Shown: piece by piece, positions 1-8,143 of the stretch
How the letters are laid out: each line of letters opens with the position of its first letter
How positions within the stretch are numbered: the first letter of the stretch is position 1
DNA from: an uncultured Rhodospirillales bacterium
Lineage (GTDB): Bacteria; Pseudomonadota; Alphaproteobacteria; Acetobacterales; Acetobacteraceae
Assembly: GCA_903904805.1 (NCBI GenBank)
Contig: CAIVDX010000068.1
Span: 1 to 22,862 of the forward strand
Reading direction: 5' to 3'
Length of the DNA: 22,862 bases
The notes under the pieces: model-generated
What the model was told of the DNA's origin: nothing
Databases searched by the model: none
What the model saw: only the letters and a program-made list of their open reading frames with translations
Program-made: the position numbers and the translations under genes

Positions 1-130
1 CCTGACCGGGTTGGCGAGGCGCCCGTCCGCCGCCGACCTCCCGCACCCTGTCTAGCACGCGATAGGGGAGCAGTGGAAAGAGGGGGGCGCGCGGTTGTCG
101 CTGCCTGCCCGGCATGCCAGAAAGCCAGCG
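1..130. other. Left edge without an assignable gene
   Basis: No gene can be called here. One plus-strand frame is open from base 2 to a TAG at 53-55, with G or C at almost every third position. It would encode about 17 residues, so it could be the tail of a gene entering from the left. A minus-strand frame starting at a GTG near base 51 is also open to the edge. The two cannot be told apart without flanking sequence. No convincing promoter was seen before nudC. Confidence 0.3.
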
Positions 131-1033
131 ATGTTTCTCCCCCCTCGCCCCGCCCGCCCGAACCTGCTCGCCGGCGGCACGCTCGACCGCGTGAGCGCCA
201 AGCGCACCGATGCTGACTGGATCGCGCAGCAGCTGAACGCGCCCTCCGCGCGCTTCTCGCTGATCTGGCGCAGCCAGAGCCTGCTCGCCCCCGGCCCCAG
301 CGCCGCGCTGCTGCCAGGCCTCGCGCACCTCACCGACAGCCATCCCTGGGCCTTCCTCGGGCTCGATGAGCAGGCCGCGGTGTTCGCCGTCGATGTCTCC
401 AGCCTCGATGACCCGCTGGCCGCCCTTCCCGTCGACAACGCCATATTCGCCGATCTGCGCACCTCCGCCGGCGCGCTGCCCGCGCCCGAGGCCAGCATGC
501 TCGCCCATGCCCGCGGCCTGCTGCATTGGCGCGCCCGGCATCGCTATTGCGGCGTCTGCGGCGCCCCCACCCGCCCCAGCGAGGCCGGCAACCGCGTGGC
601 CTGCACCGGCTGCGGCACCGAGCATTTCGCCCGCACCGACCCCGCGGTGATCATGCTGGTGACCGACGGCGAGCGCGCCCTGCTCGGCCATGCCCGTCGT
701 TTCACCAACAACATGTATTCCACCCTCGCCGGCTTCGTCGAACCCGGCGAAAGTCTGGAAGAGGCGGTGGTGCGCGAGGTGCGCGAGGAAGCCGGCATCG
801 CCGTCACCGACGTGATCTACCATTCCAGCCAGCCCTGGCCCTTCCCGGCCTCGCTGATGCTCGGCTTCTACGCCCGCGCCCTGAGCACCGAGCTGCGCAT
901 CGATGACGACGAACTCTCCGATGCACGCTGGTTCACCCGCGCCGAACTGCGCGACCCCGCCGCCCTCGGCATTGATCTGCCCGGGCCAATCAGCATCGCC
1001 CGCCGCCTGATCGAGGATTGGATGAACCAATGA
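131..1033 (+). CDS. nudC: NADH pyrophosphatase NudC (Nudix hydrolase)
   Basis: NudC hydrolyses NAD(H) to NMN(H) and AMP, and in E. coli also removes NAD caps from RNA. The 300-residue protein has the family layout. An N-terminal domain is followed by a zinc ribbon with Cys140, Cys143, Cys158 and Cys161. A Nudix box follows at about residues 201-223, starting GFVEPGES and containing the REVREEAG core. Just after it comes SQPWPFPASLMLGF, the SQPWPFP signature that separates NADH pyrophosphatases from other Nudix enzymes. The ATG at 131 is preferred over a TTG at 95 because the family N-terminus begins near MFLPPRPARP. The stop overlaps the next gene's start as ATGA, so the two are probably translationally coupled. 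The zinc site and Nudix glutamates are all present, so activity is expected. Confidence 0.95.
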   Translation: MFLPPRPARPNLLAGGTLDRVSAKRTDADWIAQQLNAPSARFSLIWRSQSLLAPGPSAALLPGLAHLTDSHPWAFLGLDEQAAVFAVDVSSLDDPLAALPVDNAIFADLRTSAGALPAPEASMLAHARGLLHWRARHRYCGVCGAPTRPSEAGNRVACTGCGTEHFARTDPAVIMLVTDGERALLGHARRFTNNMYSTLAGFVEPGESLEEAVVREVREEAGIAVTDVIYHSSQPWPFPASLMLGFYARALSTELRIDDDELSDARWFTRAELRDPAALGIDLPGPISIARRLIEDWMNQ

Positions 1034-1314
1034 GACAGCTGGCTCTGGTGCCCCTCCTGCTGACCGCAGCCCTGTCGGCCTGCTCCAGCGCGCCGCCCGA
1101 TGTCTCCGGCATGAGCCCCGAGCAGGCCTGCGCGGTGCTCGCCGAGAACGACAAGGACGTGAAGACCCTGAACATGATCATCATGACCCACAGCTCCGGC
1201 GACAAGGATCTGCGCCCCGACCTGAAGCAGGCCCGCAAGAAGGCGATCGACTCTTGCCTGGCCGCGCGCGGCATCTTCGCCCCCGGCGGGGTGGAGCCAA
1301 TCCAGCCGCGATAG
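1030..1314 (+). CDS. Small putative lipoprotein of unknown function
   Basis: This 94-residue protein has a lipoprotein signal: MRQ, a hydrophobic stretch, then the lipobox LSAC with Cys18 as the predicted lipidation site. The mature part is about 76 residues, hydrophilic, and holds two further cysteines (in EQACAVL and DSCLAARG) that could pair. I do not recognise the family. The ATG at 1030 shares bases with the nudC stop (ATGA), so it is probably translated by re-initiation after nudC. An in-frame ATG four codons upstream lies inside nudC and would lengthen the n-region slightly. The protein is likely anchored to a membrane facing the periplasm. No functional link with NudC is evident beyond co-transcription. 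Confidence 0.75.
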   Translation: MRQLALVPLLLTAALSACSSAPPDVSGMSPEQACAVLAENDKDVKTLNMIIMTHSSGDKDLRPDLKQARKKAIDSCLAARGIFAPGGVEPIQPR

Positions 1315-1320
1315 CAAGGC

Positions 1321-1599
1321 TCAGTCGGCGGCGATCATGTCGGCATAATCGGGATGCCGCCTGATCCACACCGCGATGAACGGGCAGCCGGGGATCACGC
1401 GCACGCCGTCCGCCCGCAAAACATCCAGTGTCTGCTGAACAAGTCTTCCGCCAATGCCCTGGCCGTTCAGCGCCGCCGGCACCTCGGCATGGGTCAGCAC
1501 CAGCACATCGCCGCGCGCCACATAATCGATGAACGCGATCTGATCGCCGGTCGGCAGTTCGAAGCGCTGCCTGGCCAGATTGCGAACGATCCCGCCCAT
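1321..1599 (-). CDS. GNAT-fold N-acetyltransferase, NATD1/YidJ-like
   Basis: This protein of about 92 residues matches the short GNAT subfamily (GCN5-related N-acetyltransferase, COG2388 type). After a beta-hairpin ending in IAFIDYVARGDVLVL comes THAEVPAALNGQGIGGRLV, the family's acetyl-CoA-binding turn (Q/R-x-x-G-x-G/A). Near the C-terminus is VIPGCPFIAVWIRRHPDY, the conserved C-P-F/Y-x-x-x-W/Y-I-x-x-H-P-x-Y signature. The substrate is unknown for most of the family. The frame is open further upstream to 1722, but that extension overlaps tlyA and looks random. The ATG at 1599 overlaps the tlyA stop as TGATG, which argues strongly for this start. It is the last gene of the xseB-ispA-dxs-tlyA operon. 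Confidence 0.85.
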   Translation of the reverse strand: MGGIVRNLARQRFELPTGDQIAFIDYVARGDVLVLTHAEVPAALNGQGIGGRLVQQTLDVLRADGVRVIPGCPFIAVWIRRHPDYADMIAAD

Positions 1600-2336
1600 C
1601 AGGCCCTGCTTGCCGCGATGAGGAATTCCCGATTTCCCTCGGGCCCGGTGATCGGGCTGGGCACGATCCCCAGCACAGTCCACCCGGGCAGCCCGCTCCA
1701 CCACTCCCGCACCCGCGCGCACACCGCCTCATGCACCGCCGGATCGCGCACCACCCCGCCCTTGCCGACCAACGCCGGCCCGGCCTCGAATTGCGGCTTG
1801 ATCAGCGCCACCGCCCATGCGCCGGGCACGCACAACGCCAACGGCGCCGGCAGGATCGTCGACAATCCGATGAAGCTGGCATCGCACACCAAAACCTCCA
1901 GCGGCTCGGCGATCACCTCCGTGCTCAGATGCCGCGCATTGGTCCGCTCATGCACCACCACGCGCGGATCGCTGCGCAGCTTCCAGGCGAGTTGCCCGTG
2001 ACCGACATCCACCGCATGCACCCTCGCCGCCCCACGCGTCAGCAACACATCGGTGAAGCCGCCCGTGGAGGCTCCCACATCGATGCAAACCTTGCCGGTG
2101 GGATCAAGCGAAAACGCATCAAGGGCAGCCGTCAGCTTGAGCCCGCCGCGCGACACCCAGGGATGAACCTGGCCCTTCAGGGACAGCGGCGCATCCTCCC
2201 GCAGCTGGTCGCCGGCCTTGGCAACACGCGTATCACCGGCCCAGACAAGCCCGGCGAGGATCAGCGCCTGCGCCTTCGCGCGCGACTCCACGAGGCCCCG
2301 TTCCACCAACAAAACGTCGGCGCGCCGGCGCGCCAC
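1599..2336 (-). CDS. tlyA: TlyA-family rRNA methyltransferase / hemolysin A homologue
   Basis: TlyA proteins use S-adenosylmethionine to 2'-O-methylate cytidines in 16S and, in some species, 23S rRNA. The 245-residue protein has the two expected parts. Residues 1-60 form an S4 RNA-binding domain (RADVLLVERGLVESRAKAQ). A FtsJ/RrmJ-like Rossmann domain follows with the SAM loop CIDVGASTGGFTD. The K-D-K-E set of 2'-O-methyltransferases appears to be present: Lys in SRGGLKL, Asp in VCDASF, Lys in LIKPQFE and Glu in GPEGNREF. The start is GTG at 2336, five bases after the dxs stop. Whether it methylates both subunits or only 16S cannot be read from sequence. The hemolysin name is historical. Confidence 0.92.
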   Translation of the reverse strand: MARRRADVLLVERGLVESRAKAQALILAGLVWAGDTRVAKAGDQLREDAPLSLKGQVHPWVSRGGLKLTAALDAFSLDPTGKVCIDVGASTGGFTDVLLTRGAARVHAVDVGHGQLAWKLRSDPRVVVHERTNARHLSTEVIAEPLEVLVCDASFIGLSTILPAPLALCVPGAWAVALIKPQFEAGPALVGKGGVVRDPAVHEAVCARVREWWSGLPGWTVLGIVPSPITGPEGNREFLIAASRA

Positions 2337-2341
2337 GGCGC

Positions 2342-4315
2342 TCAGGCCCTGACGCTGCCCAGATCGCGCCCGCTCTGACCCAGAGCCTTGAGCGCGGTGG
2401 CCACGATATCCTTCGCGGTGAGCCCGGCCTCGGCGGATTGCGCGGCGGGTGTGTTGTGGTCGATGAAGCGATCGGGGAACACCATCGGGCGGATTTTCAG
2501 CCCGTGATCCAGCAGCCCGGCATGCGCCAGATGGTGCATGACCAGCGCGGAGAACCCGCCGGTCGCGCCGTCTTCGATGGTGATCAGCACTTCATGGTGA
2601 CGCGCCAGCTGCTCGATCAGCGCGGTGTCGATCGGCTTGGCGAAGCGCGCATCCACCACCGTCGCCGGCAGCCCGTGCGCGGCCAGCTCCTCGGCCGCCT
2701 TCAGCGCGTCGATCACCCGCGGACCCAGTGCCAGGATCGCCACCGAGCCACCCTCGCGCAGGATCCTGCCTTTGCCGATCTGCAGAATCTCGCCCCGCTT
2801 GGGCCGGATGATCCCGGTGCCCTCGCCGCGCGGATAGCGCACCGCCGACGGCCGATCATCGATCGCCGCGGCGGTCGCCACCATATGCATCAGCTCCGCC
2901 TCGTCCGACGGCGCCATCACCACAATCCCCGGCAGGCACCCCAGATAGGCCAGATCGAAGCTGCCGGCATGCGTCGCGCCATTGGCCCCCACCATCCCCG
3001 CGCGATCCAGCGCGAAACGAACCGGCAGCGACTGCAGCACCACATCATGCACCAGCTGGTCATAGCCGCGTTGCAGGAAGGTGGAATAAATCGCGCAGAA
3101 GGGCTTCATCCCCTCGGTCGCCATGCCCGCCGCGAACGTCACCGCATGCTGCTCGGCAATGCCGACATCGAAGCTCCGCTCAGGGAACTTCTTGGCGAAC
3201 TTGTCCAGCCCCGTGCCCGTCGGCATCGCCGCGGTCACCGCCACGATGGCGCTGTCGGCCTCGGCCTCGGCGATCAGCGCATCGGCGAACACCGCGGTGT
3301 AGCTCGGCGGGCCGGGCGGTGCCTTCACCTGCTCGCCGGTCACCACGTTGAACTTGCTGACACCGTGATATTTGTCCGCCGACGCCTCGGCCGGCGCGTA
3401 GCCATGGCCCTTCTGGGTGATCACATGCACCAGGATCGGCCCGCTCTCCTCGGCCTCGCGCACATTGCGCAGCACCGGCAGCAGATGATCCAGATTATGC
3501 CCGTCGATCGGCCCGACATAGTAAAAGCCGAGTTCCTCAAACAATGTTCCGCCGGTGAGGATGCCGCGCGCATATTCCTCCGCACGCCGCGCGGTGCGCT
3601 CGATGCCGCGCGGGAAGTGCTTGGCCATGCGTGCGGCCAGATCGCGCAACGACAGGAACGAGCGTGACGACATCAGGCGCGACAGATACGCGCTCATCGC
3701 GCCCACCGGCGGGGCGATCGACATGTCGTTGTCGTTGAGGATCACGATCAGGCGCGAATGCAGCGCGCCGGCATTGTTCATCGCCTCATAGGCCATGCCG
3801 GCCGACATCGCGCCGTCGCCGATCACCGCCACCACATGATTGTCGCGCTGCTGCAGATCGCGCGCCACCGCCATGCCCAGCCCGGCCGAGATCGAGGTGG
3901 AGGAGTGCGCGGCGCCGAACGGGTCGTATTCGCTCTCCGAGCGGCGGGTGAAGCCCGACAGCCCGCCAGGTTGGCGCAGCGTGCGAATGCGGTCGCGCCG
4001 GCCGGTGAGGATCTTGTGCGGATAGGCCTGGTGGCCCACGTCCCAGATCAGCCGGTCATCGGGCGTGTCAAAAATGGCGTGGATGGCAACGGTGAGCTCC
4101 ACCACCCCCAGCGACGCACCCAGATGCCCGCCGGTGGTCGAGACAACATCCACCGTCTCCGCCCGCAACTCATCGGCCAGCTGCTTCAACTGCTCAACCG
4201 AAAAATTCCGCAGATCCGCAGGCACACGCACGCGGTCCAGCAACGCGGTGGTCGGGCGGCCGGCCGTCGAGGACAAGGTGGGCGCGGTCGGCTTCGGCTC
4301 AGCTCCGTCGGGCAA
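2342..4315 (-). CDS. dxs: 1-deoxy-D-xylulose-5-phosphate synthase
   Basis: DXS condenses pyruvate and glyceraldehyde 3-phosphate with thiamine diphosphate, the first committed step of the MEP isoprenoid pathway in the cytoplasm. The 657-residue protein is close to the normal length. It shows [18 protein letters not shown] near the N-terminus, [15 protein letters not shown], and the thiamine-diphosphate motif [18 protein letters not shown]. It also has the transketolase-like catalytic Glu in [16 protein letters not shown] and the [15 protein letters not shown] stretch. The start is a TTG at 4315, seventeen bases inside the end of ispA. A GGAG lies seven bases upstream of that TTG and no ATG exists nearby, so the N-terminus is about 20 residues longer than in many homologues. 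Sitting directly after ispA couples precursor supply to prenyl chain synthesis. Confidence 0.97.
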   Translation of the reverse strand: MPDGAEPKPTAPTLSSTAGRPTTALLDRVRVPADLRNFSVEQLKQLADELRAETVDVVSTTGGHLGASLGVVELTVAIHAIFDTPDDRLIWDVGHQAYPHKILTGRRDRIRTLRQPGGLSGFTRRSESEYDPFGAAHSSTSISAGLGMAVARDLQQRDNHVVAVIGDGAMSAGMAYEAMNNAGALHSRLIVILNDNDMSIAPPVGAMSAYLSRLMSSRSFLSLRDLAARMAKHFPRGIERTARRAEEYARGILTGGTLFEELGFYYVGPIDGHNLDHLLPVLRNVREAEESGPILVHVITQKGHGYAPAEASADKYHGVSKFNVVTGEQVKAPPGPPSYTAVFADALIAEAEADSAIVAVTAAMPTGTGLDKFAKKFPERSFDVGIAEQHAVTFAAGMATEGMKPFCAIYSTFLQRGYDQLVHDVVLQSLPVRFALDRAGMVGANGATHAGSFDLAYLGCLPGIVVMAPSDEAELMHMVATAAAIDDRPSAVRYPRGEGTGIIRPKRGEILQIGKGRILREGGSVAILALGPRVIDALKAAEELAAHGLPATVVDARFAKPIDTALIEQLARHHEVLITIEDGATGGFSALVMHHLAHAGLLDHGLKIRPMVFPDRFIDHNTPAAQSAEAGLTAKDIVATALKALGQSGRDLGSVRA

Positions 4316-5207
4316 TCACATACTCCGCGAGTTGGCGCAGACCGTCCGCGCGGTGGTCGAAGCCGTCCAGATGGGCGGCGGCTTGTTCGGCGAGCAGCCG
4401 CGCCTGGGTGCGGGCACGCTCGATGCCCAGCAGCGACACCAGGGTCGCCTTGCCGGCCCCCTGGTCCTTGCCGATCGCCTTGCCGGTCTCCTCCACGGTG
4501 CCTTCGGCATCGAGCAGGTCGTCGGCGATCTGGAAGGCGGCACCGAGGTCGCGGCCATAAGCGGCAACCTGGTGCCGAATATGGGTGCCGGCGCGACCAA
4601 GAATGGCACCGGCCTCGGCGCTGTACTGGATCAGCCGGCCGGTCTTGAGCGCCTGCAGCCGACCGATCTCGGGCAGGCTCATCTCACGGTCGGCGGCCAT
4701 CATGTCGATCATCTGGCCACCGGCCATGCCGCGCGGCCCGACCGCCTGGCCGAGAGCCATCACCAGTTCGCAGCGCGCGAGCGGGTCATCATGGGTGTCC
4801 TCCTCGGCGAGAATCTCGAAGGCGCGGGCCTGCAGCGCATCGCCAGCCAGGATCGCCGTGGCCTCGTCGAACGCCTTGTGACAGGTGGGCTTGCCGCGGC
4901 GCAGATCGTCGTCATCCATCGCCGGCAGGTCGTCATGGATCAGTGAATAGGCGTGCAGCATTTCCACCGATGCCGCGACACGCGCCGAGCAGGTGCGCGC
5001 CACGCCGAACAGCTGGCCCACCTCCATCACCAGGAAGCCACGCATGCGCTTGCCGCCGCCGAGCGCCGAATAGCGCATTGCCTCGACCAGCCGCGCCTCC
5101 GCCCCGTCAGGCAGCGGCAGCAGGGCATCGAGCGCCTGTTCGATGGAGGCCACCGCCTCGCGCAGCGCGGAGTTCAGTTCACGAAGTTCGAGCACGCCGA
5201 CCGCCAT
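4299..5207 (-). CDS. ispA: Farnesyl/geranyl diphosphate synthase (polyprenyl synthetase)
   Basis: This trans-prenyltransferase of about 302 residues extends dimethylallyl diphosphate with isopentenyl diphosphate, most likely to farnesyl diphosphate. The first aspartate-rich motif is in [19 protein letters not shown] and the second in [12 protein letters not shown]. The IPP-binding region reads [15 protein letters not shown], where the usual RP after KR is RG. Product length cannot be fixed from this, but the inserted two residues in the first DDxxxxD motif fit bacterial IspA-type farnesyl synthases. I chose the ATG at 5207, 13 bases after xseB. An in-frame ATG at 5231, overlapping xseB, is a real alternative, and neither has a strong Shine-Dalgarno. 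It overlaps the dxs start by 17 bases. Confidence 0.93.
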   Translation of the reverse strand: MAVGVLELRELNSALREAVASIEQALDALLPLPDGAEARLVEAMRYSALGGGKRMRGFLVMEVGQLFGVARTCSARVAASVEMLHAYSLIHDDLPAMDDDDLRRGKPTCHKAFDEATAILAGDALQARAFEILAEEDTHDDPLARCELVMALGQAVGPRGMAGGQMIDMMAADREMSLPEIGRLQALKTGRLIQYSAEAGAILGRAGTHIRHQVAAYGRDLGAAFQIADDLLDAEGTVEETGKAIGKDQGAGKATLVSLLGIERARTQARLLAEQAAAHLDGFDHRADGLRQLAEYVIARRS

Positions 5208-5220
5208 TACTGAAAAAAGA

Positions 5221-5478
5221 TCATGCGGCATCCGCCGGCTTGAGTGAGAGCGCACCATCGGCTCCCTCAACAATCAACTGCACACGCTGCTCGGCCTCGG
5301 CGAGTTTGGTCTCACAATGCCGCTTGAGCGCCGCGCCACGCTCGTAGGCGGCGATCGCGTCCTCCAGCTTCTGCTGGCCACCCTCCAATGCCTTCACGAT
5401 GCGCTCCAGTTCGGCGAGCGCGTCCTCGAAGGACAGGGTCGTCACATCATCCACCATGGGACCACGTGCCTCGTCCAT
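5221..5478 (-). CDS. xseB: Exodeoxyribonuclease VII small subunit
   Basis: XseB forms the filament that decorates the large subunit XseA in exonuclease VII, which degrades single-stranded DNA. The 85-residue protein has the family pattern LSFEDALAELERIVKALE near the start, then KLEDAIAAYERGAALKRHCE and a helical LAEAEQRVQLIV segment. The ATG at 5478 is used; an in-frame ATG seven codons later (5457) has a slightly better upstream purine stretch and would also work. This is the first gene of the isoprenoid operon. Having xseB before ispA and dxs is a long-known arrangement in proteobacteria. xseA is not in the window. Confidence 0.92.
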   Translation of the reverse strand: MDEARGPMVDDVTTLSFEDALAELERIVKALEGGQQKLEDAIAAYERGAALKRHCETKLAEAEQRVQLIVEGADGALSLKPADAA

Positions 5479-5583
5479 ATTCAGCCTGCCGATCGGAGAT
5501 GTGCACAGCATCGATCATCTGGTCCGGGGTAACGGCAACCGTCCCCATGGGCAAGTGCCGAAAGCAGGATGCTAGGGCCCGCC

Positions 5584-5599
5584 GTGGCGATTCGGCCAC
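5584..5599 (-). terminator. Weak hairpin after the tusA-like gene
   Basis: GTGGC-GATTCG-GCCAC forms a 5-bp GC-rich stem with a 6-base loop, 17 bases past the tusA-like stop. There is no T-run after it, so it could be a weak terminator or chance in GC-rich DNA. The remaining bases between 5479 and 5616 presumably hold the xseB promoter, but I could not single out one pair of boxes. Confidence 0.25.
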
Positions 5600-5616
5600 A
5601 TGCTGCGTGATTTCCG

Positions 5617-5871
5617 TCACGCTTCCGGCCCCGGTTCCGCCGCATCCGCGCGCCGACGAATGAGGAAGCTGAACGCCCCGGTCTCCTCGCTCCAGGCCAG
5701 CAGAGCGTGCCCGGTCTCACGGCAATAGGCCTGGAAGTCGCTGACAGCCGCGGGGTCGGAGGCCAGCACGCGCAGCCGCTCGCCCGGCGCCATCGAGCGC
5801 AGTGCGCGATTCGCCCGCAGCACCGGCAACGGGCAACTCAGGCCTTTCAGATCCAGCAGCGTTTCACTCAT
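5617..5871 (-). CDS. TusA-family sulfurtransferase (SirA-like)
   Basis: This 84-residue protein has the TusA fold signature. It starts ETLLDLKGLSCPLPVLRANR, with the CPxP motif whose cysteine carries a persulfide, and continues with GERLRVLASDPAAVSDFQAYC and a final beta-strand ending FSFLIRRR. Family members relay sulfur, for tRNA thiolation (TusA), molybdenum cofactor, or sulfur oxidation and selenium metabolism. No tusBCDE, dsr or moa genes are nearby, so the pathway cannot be assigned and the symbol is left blank. It is divergent from the ROK kinase gene with 82 bases between them, and the palindromes described there could affect both. The ATG at 5871 begins the family-typical N-terminus. 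Confidence 0.88.
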   Translation of the reverse strand: MSETLLDLKGLSCPLPVLRANRALRSMAPGERLRVLASDPAAVSDFQAYCRETGHALLAWSEETGAFSFLIRRRADAAEPGPEA

Positions 5872-5910
5872 CGCCTGCAGTTTGCGCCTGCCGGCCCACG
5901 CCCGACAAGC

Positions 5911-5947
5911 CTCAACGGTTGAGCGGCCGGTCCGGCCAGCCTACTCT
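5911..5947 (+). promoter_or_regulatory. ROK kinase promoter with two perfect palindromes
   Basis: A -35-like TTGAGC (5919-5924) and a -10-like TACTCT (5942-5947) are separated by exactly 17 bases. CTCAAC-G-GTTGAG (5911-5923), a perfect 13-bp palindrome, overlaps the -35 box. A second perfect 13-bp palindrome, GGCCGG-T-CCGGCC (5925-5937), fills the spacer. Transcription would start at about 5953-5955, at the ATG (5954). No Shine-Dalgarno lies before that ATG, so the mRNA may be leaderless. The palindromes are read directly; their role as operators is inferred. Confidence 0.5.
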
Positions 5948-5953
5948 GGCGTT

Positions 5954-6853
5954 ATGGCCCAGCATCGCATCGGCATCGATTTCGGCGGCACCAAGATCGA
6001 GATCGCCGCCATGGCGCCGGACGGCCGGCTGGTCGAACGCCGCCGCATCGCCACCCCCACCGGCTACGACAAGGCGATCCGCGCCCTCAGCGATCTCATC
6101 GCCACCATCGATGCCGAACTCGGCGAGCGTCCGACCGTCGGCGTCGGCATCCCCGGCGCGATCAGCCCGGCGACCGGCCTGGTGAAAAACGCCAATTCCA
6201 ACGCGCTGAACGGCCACCGCTTCGACATCGACCTCGCCGCCGCCATCGGCCGCCCGGTGCGCGTGGAGAACGATGCCAATTGCTTCGCCCTGTCCGAAGC
6301 CGCCGACGGGGCCGCCGCCGGCGCGCGCGTGGTGTTCGGCGTCATCATGGGCACCGGCTGCGGCGGCGGCATCGTGGTCGATGGCCGCGTGGTGCAGGGC
6401 CGCCACCGGCTCGGCGGCGAATGGGGGCACAACCCGCTGCCCTGGCCCCGCATCGACGAGCTGCCCGGCCCGCTCTGCTGGTGCGGCCAGCATAACTGCC
6501 TGGAAACACTCATCTCCGGCACCGGCCTCGCCCAGGATTGCGACGGCCCCACCGCACGTGACGCCAGCCAGATCCCCGCCCGCGCGGCCGCCGGCGACCC
6601 GGCCGCGTCAGCCGCGCTCGACCGCCACGCCGACCGCACCGCGCGCGGCCTCGCCCAGATCGTCAATTTCCTCGACCCCGACGCCATCGTGCTCGGCGGC
6701 GGCCTGTCGAACCTCGACCATCTCTATGAGGTGCTGCCCCGCCTGATCCCGCGCCACGTCTTCAGCGATGTCTGCACCACCCCGATCCTGCGCCCCACAC
6801 ATGGCGACAGCTCCGGCGTGCGCGGCGCGGCCTGGCTCTGGCCGGTCGCGTGA
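5954..6853 (+). CDS. ROK-family sugar kinase, probable fructokinase
   Basis: ROK kinases phosphorylate hexoses with ATP in the cytoplasm. The 299-residue protein opens with the phosphate-binding motif IGIDFGGTKIE. It has VGVGIPGAISPATGLVKNAN and the sugar/catalytic stretch VENDANCFALSEA with the catalytic Asp. The ROK zinc site is complete: His159 in GEWGHNPLPWP, plus Cys175, Cys177 and Cys182 in CWCGQHNC. The second ATP-binding region is DPDAIVLGGGLSN. GEWGHNPLPWP followed by a cysteine cluster is typical of the Mak/fructokinase branch; glucokinase or N-acetylglucosamine kinase are less likely. The ATG at 5954 starts the conserved core; the open frame upstream reads through the promoter. No transporter or regulator gene adjoins it, so the sugar source is unknown. 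Confidence 0.9.
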   Translation: MAQHRIGIDFGGTKIEIAAMAPDGRLVERRRIATPTGYDKAIRALSDLIATIDAELGERPTVGVGIPGAISPATGLVKNANSNALNGHRFDIDLAAAIGRPVRVENDANCFALSEAADGAAAGARVVFGVIMGTGCGGGIVVDGRVVQGRHRLGGEWGHNPLPWPRIDELPGPLCWCGQHNCLETLISGTGLAQDCDGPTARDASQIPARAAAGDPAASAALDRHADRTARGLAQIVNFLDPDAIVLGGGLSNLDHLYEVLPRLIPRHVFSDVCTTPILRPTHGDSSGVRGAAWLWPVA

Positions 6854-6870
6854 CATGAAGCCGGGCTGAG

Positions 6871-8142
6871 ATGCCCTCGCTCTGCCGCGACTGTCGCGCC
6901 TGGACCGAGTCCGGAAACGGTCTGGCAGAGGACACCGCTCCCCGCGCCTGCGCCGCCTGCGGCGGGCACCGTCTCATCGCCCACCCCGAACTCGGCTCCC
7001 TCGCGATCGCCCATATCGATTGCGACGCCTTCTACGCCGCCATCGAAAAGCGCGACCGCCCGGAACTGGCCGGCCAGCCCGTCATCGTCGGCGGCGGCAC
7101 CCGCGGCGTCGTCAGCACCTGCTGCTACATCGCCCGCCTCTCCGGGGTGCGCAGCGCCATGCCGATGTTCAAGGCGCTGAAAGCCTGCCCCGACGCCGTG
7201 GTGATCCGCCCCGACTTCCCCCGCTACATCGCCGCCGCCCGCCAGATGCGCGAGATCATGGAACGCCTCACCCCGCTGGTGCAGCCGCTCTCCATCGACG
7301 AAGCCGTGCTCGACCTCTCGGGCACCCAGGCCCTGCACGGCGCCCCACCCGCCTCGGTGCTGGCCGGCTTCGCCCAAACCGTCGAGCGGGAGATGCACAT
7401 CACCGTCTCCATCGGCCTCGCCGCCAACCGGCTGACGGCCAAGCTCGCCGCCGAGCGCGACAAGCCGCGCGGCTTCTGCGTGATCGGCTCCGAGGCCGCC
7501 CGCCTGCTCGCCCCCGAGCCGGTCGGCCTGCTGCCCGGCATCGGCCCGGCCCAGGCGGCGAAGCTCGCCCGCATGGGGATCACCCGCCTTGGTCAGCTGC
7601 AGGCGCTGAGCGAGCGCGACGCCCTCGCCCGCCTGGGCAGCGACGGCCCCGCCCTGGTCGCCCGCGCGCGCGGACAGGACGACCGGCCGGTGCGGGTCGG
7701 CCGCGAGGCCCGCTCGATCAGCGCCGAGACCACCTTCGCCACCGACCTCGCCGAGCGCGCCGCGCTGGAGACCAAACTCTGGCATCTCTGCGAAAAACTC
7801 GCCCGCCGCCTGCGCGAGGCGGATCAGGCCGCCGCCGGCGTGGTGCTGAAGCTGAAAACCGCGAGCTTCGCCCAGCGCACCCGCACCACCCGCCTGCCCG
7901 CCCCGACCCAGCTGCCCGACCGCCTGTTCGCCGCCGCCGTCACCATGTTGACCCGCGAGGTGGACGGCACCCGCTTCCGCCTGATCGGCATCGGCGCGCA
8001 ACCGCTGGCGCCGTCCGCCCAGGCCGATCTGGGCGACCTCGCCGACCCGACCGCCCCTCGCCAGGCCGCCGCCCAGGCCGCGATCGAGCGCCTGCGCGCC
8101 CGTTTCGGACAGGCCGCGATCGGTCGAGGGCGCGGGCTTTAA
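6871..8142 (+). CDS. dinB: DNA polymerase IV (Y family) with N-terminal zinc-finger-like extension
   Basis: DinB is an error-prone translesion polymerase. The 423-residue protein has the Y-family catalytic motifs: IAHIDCDAFYAAIEKRD (first metal-binding Asp), GVVSTCCYIARLSGVRSAMP, and PLSIDEAVLDLSG (the Asp-Glu pair). Then comes TVSIGLAANRLTAKLAAE, the helix-hairpin-helix LLPGIGPAQAAKLARMGI and a little-finger domain beginning near RSISAETTF. The first 45 residues carry CRDC and CAAC about 25 residues apart, a probable zinc finger absent from E. coli DinB but seen in many alphaproteobacterial ones. The C-terminal QADLGDLADP may be a weakened beta-clamp motif. It starts 17 bases after the ROK gene and is probably co-transcribed with it. 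No LexA box was recognised. Confidence 0.93.
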   Translation: MPSLCRDCRAWTESGNGLAEDTAPRACAACGGHRLIAHPELGSLAIAHIDCDAFYAAIEKRDRPELAGQPVIVGGGTRGVVSTCCYIARLSGVRSAMPMFKALKACPDAVVIRPDFPRYIAAARQMREIMERLTPLVQPLSIDEAVLDLSGTQALHGAPPASVLAGFAQTVEREMHITVSIGLAANRLTAKLAAERDKPRGFCVIGSEAARLLAPEPVGLLPGIGPAQAAKLARMGITRLGQLQALSERDALARLGSDGPALVARARGQDDRPVRVGREARSISAETTFATDLAERAALETKLWHLCEKLARRLREADQAAAGVVLKLKTASFAQRTRTTRLPAPTQLPDRLFAAAVTMLTREVDGTRFRLIGIGAQPLAPSAQADLGDLADPTAPRQAAAQAAIERLRARFGQAAIGRGRGL

Positions 8143-8143
8143 A

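Noticed and set aside
2..55. Possible C-terminal tail of a plus-strand gene
   Set aside because: Only about 17 codons are visible and a competing minus-strand frame is equally open, so no call is justified.
2438..3667. A 409-residue plus-strand frame opposite dxs
   Set aside because: It is rich in His, Arg and Gln, has no recognisable domain, and lies wholly within dxs.
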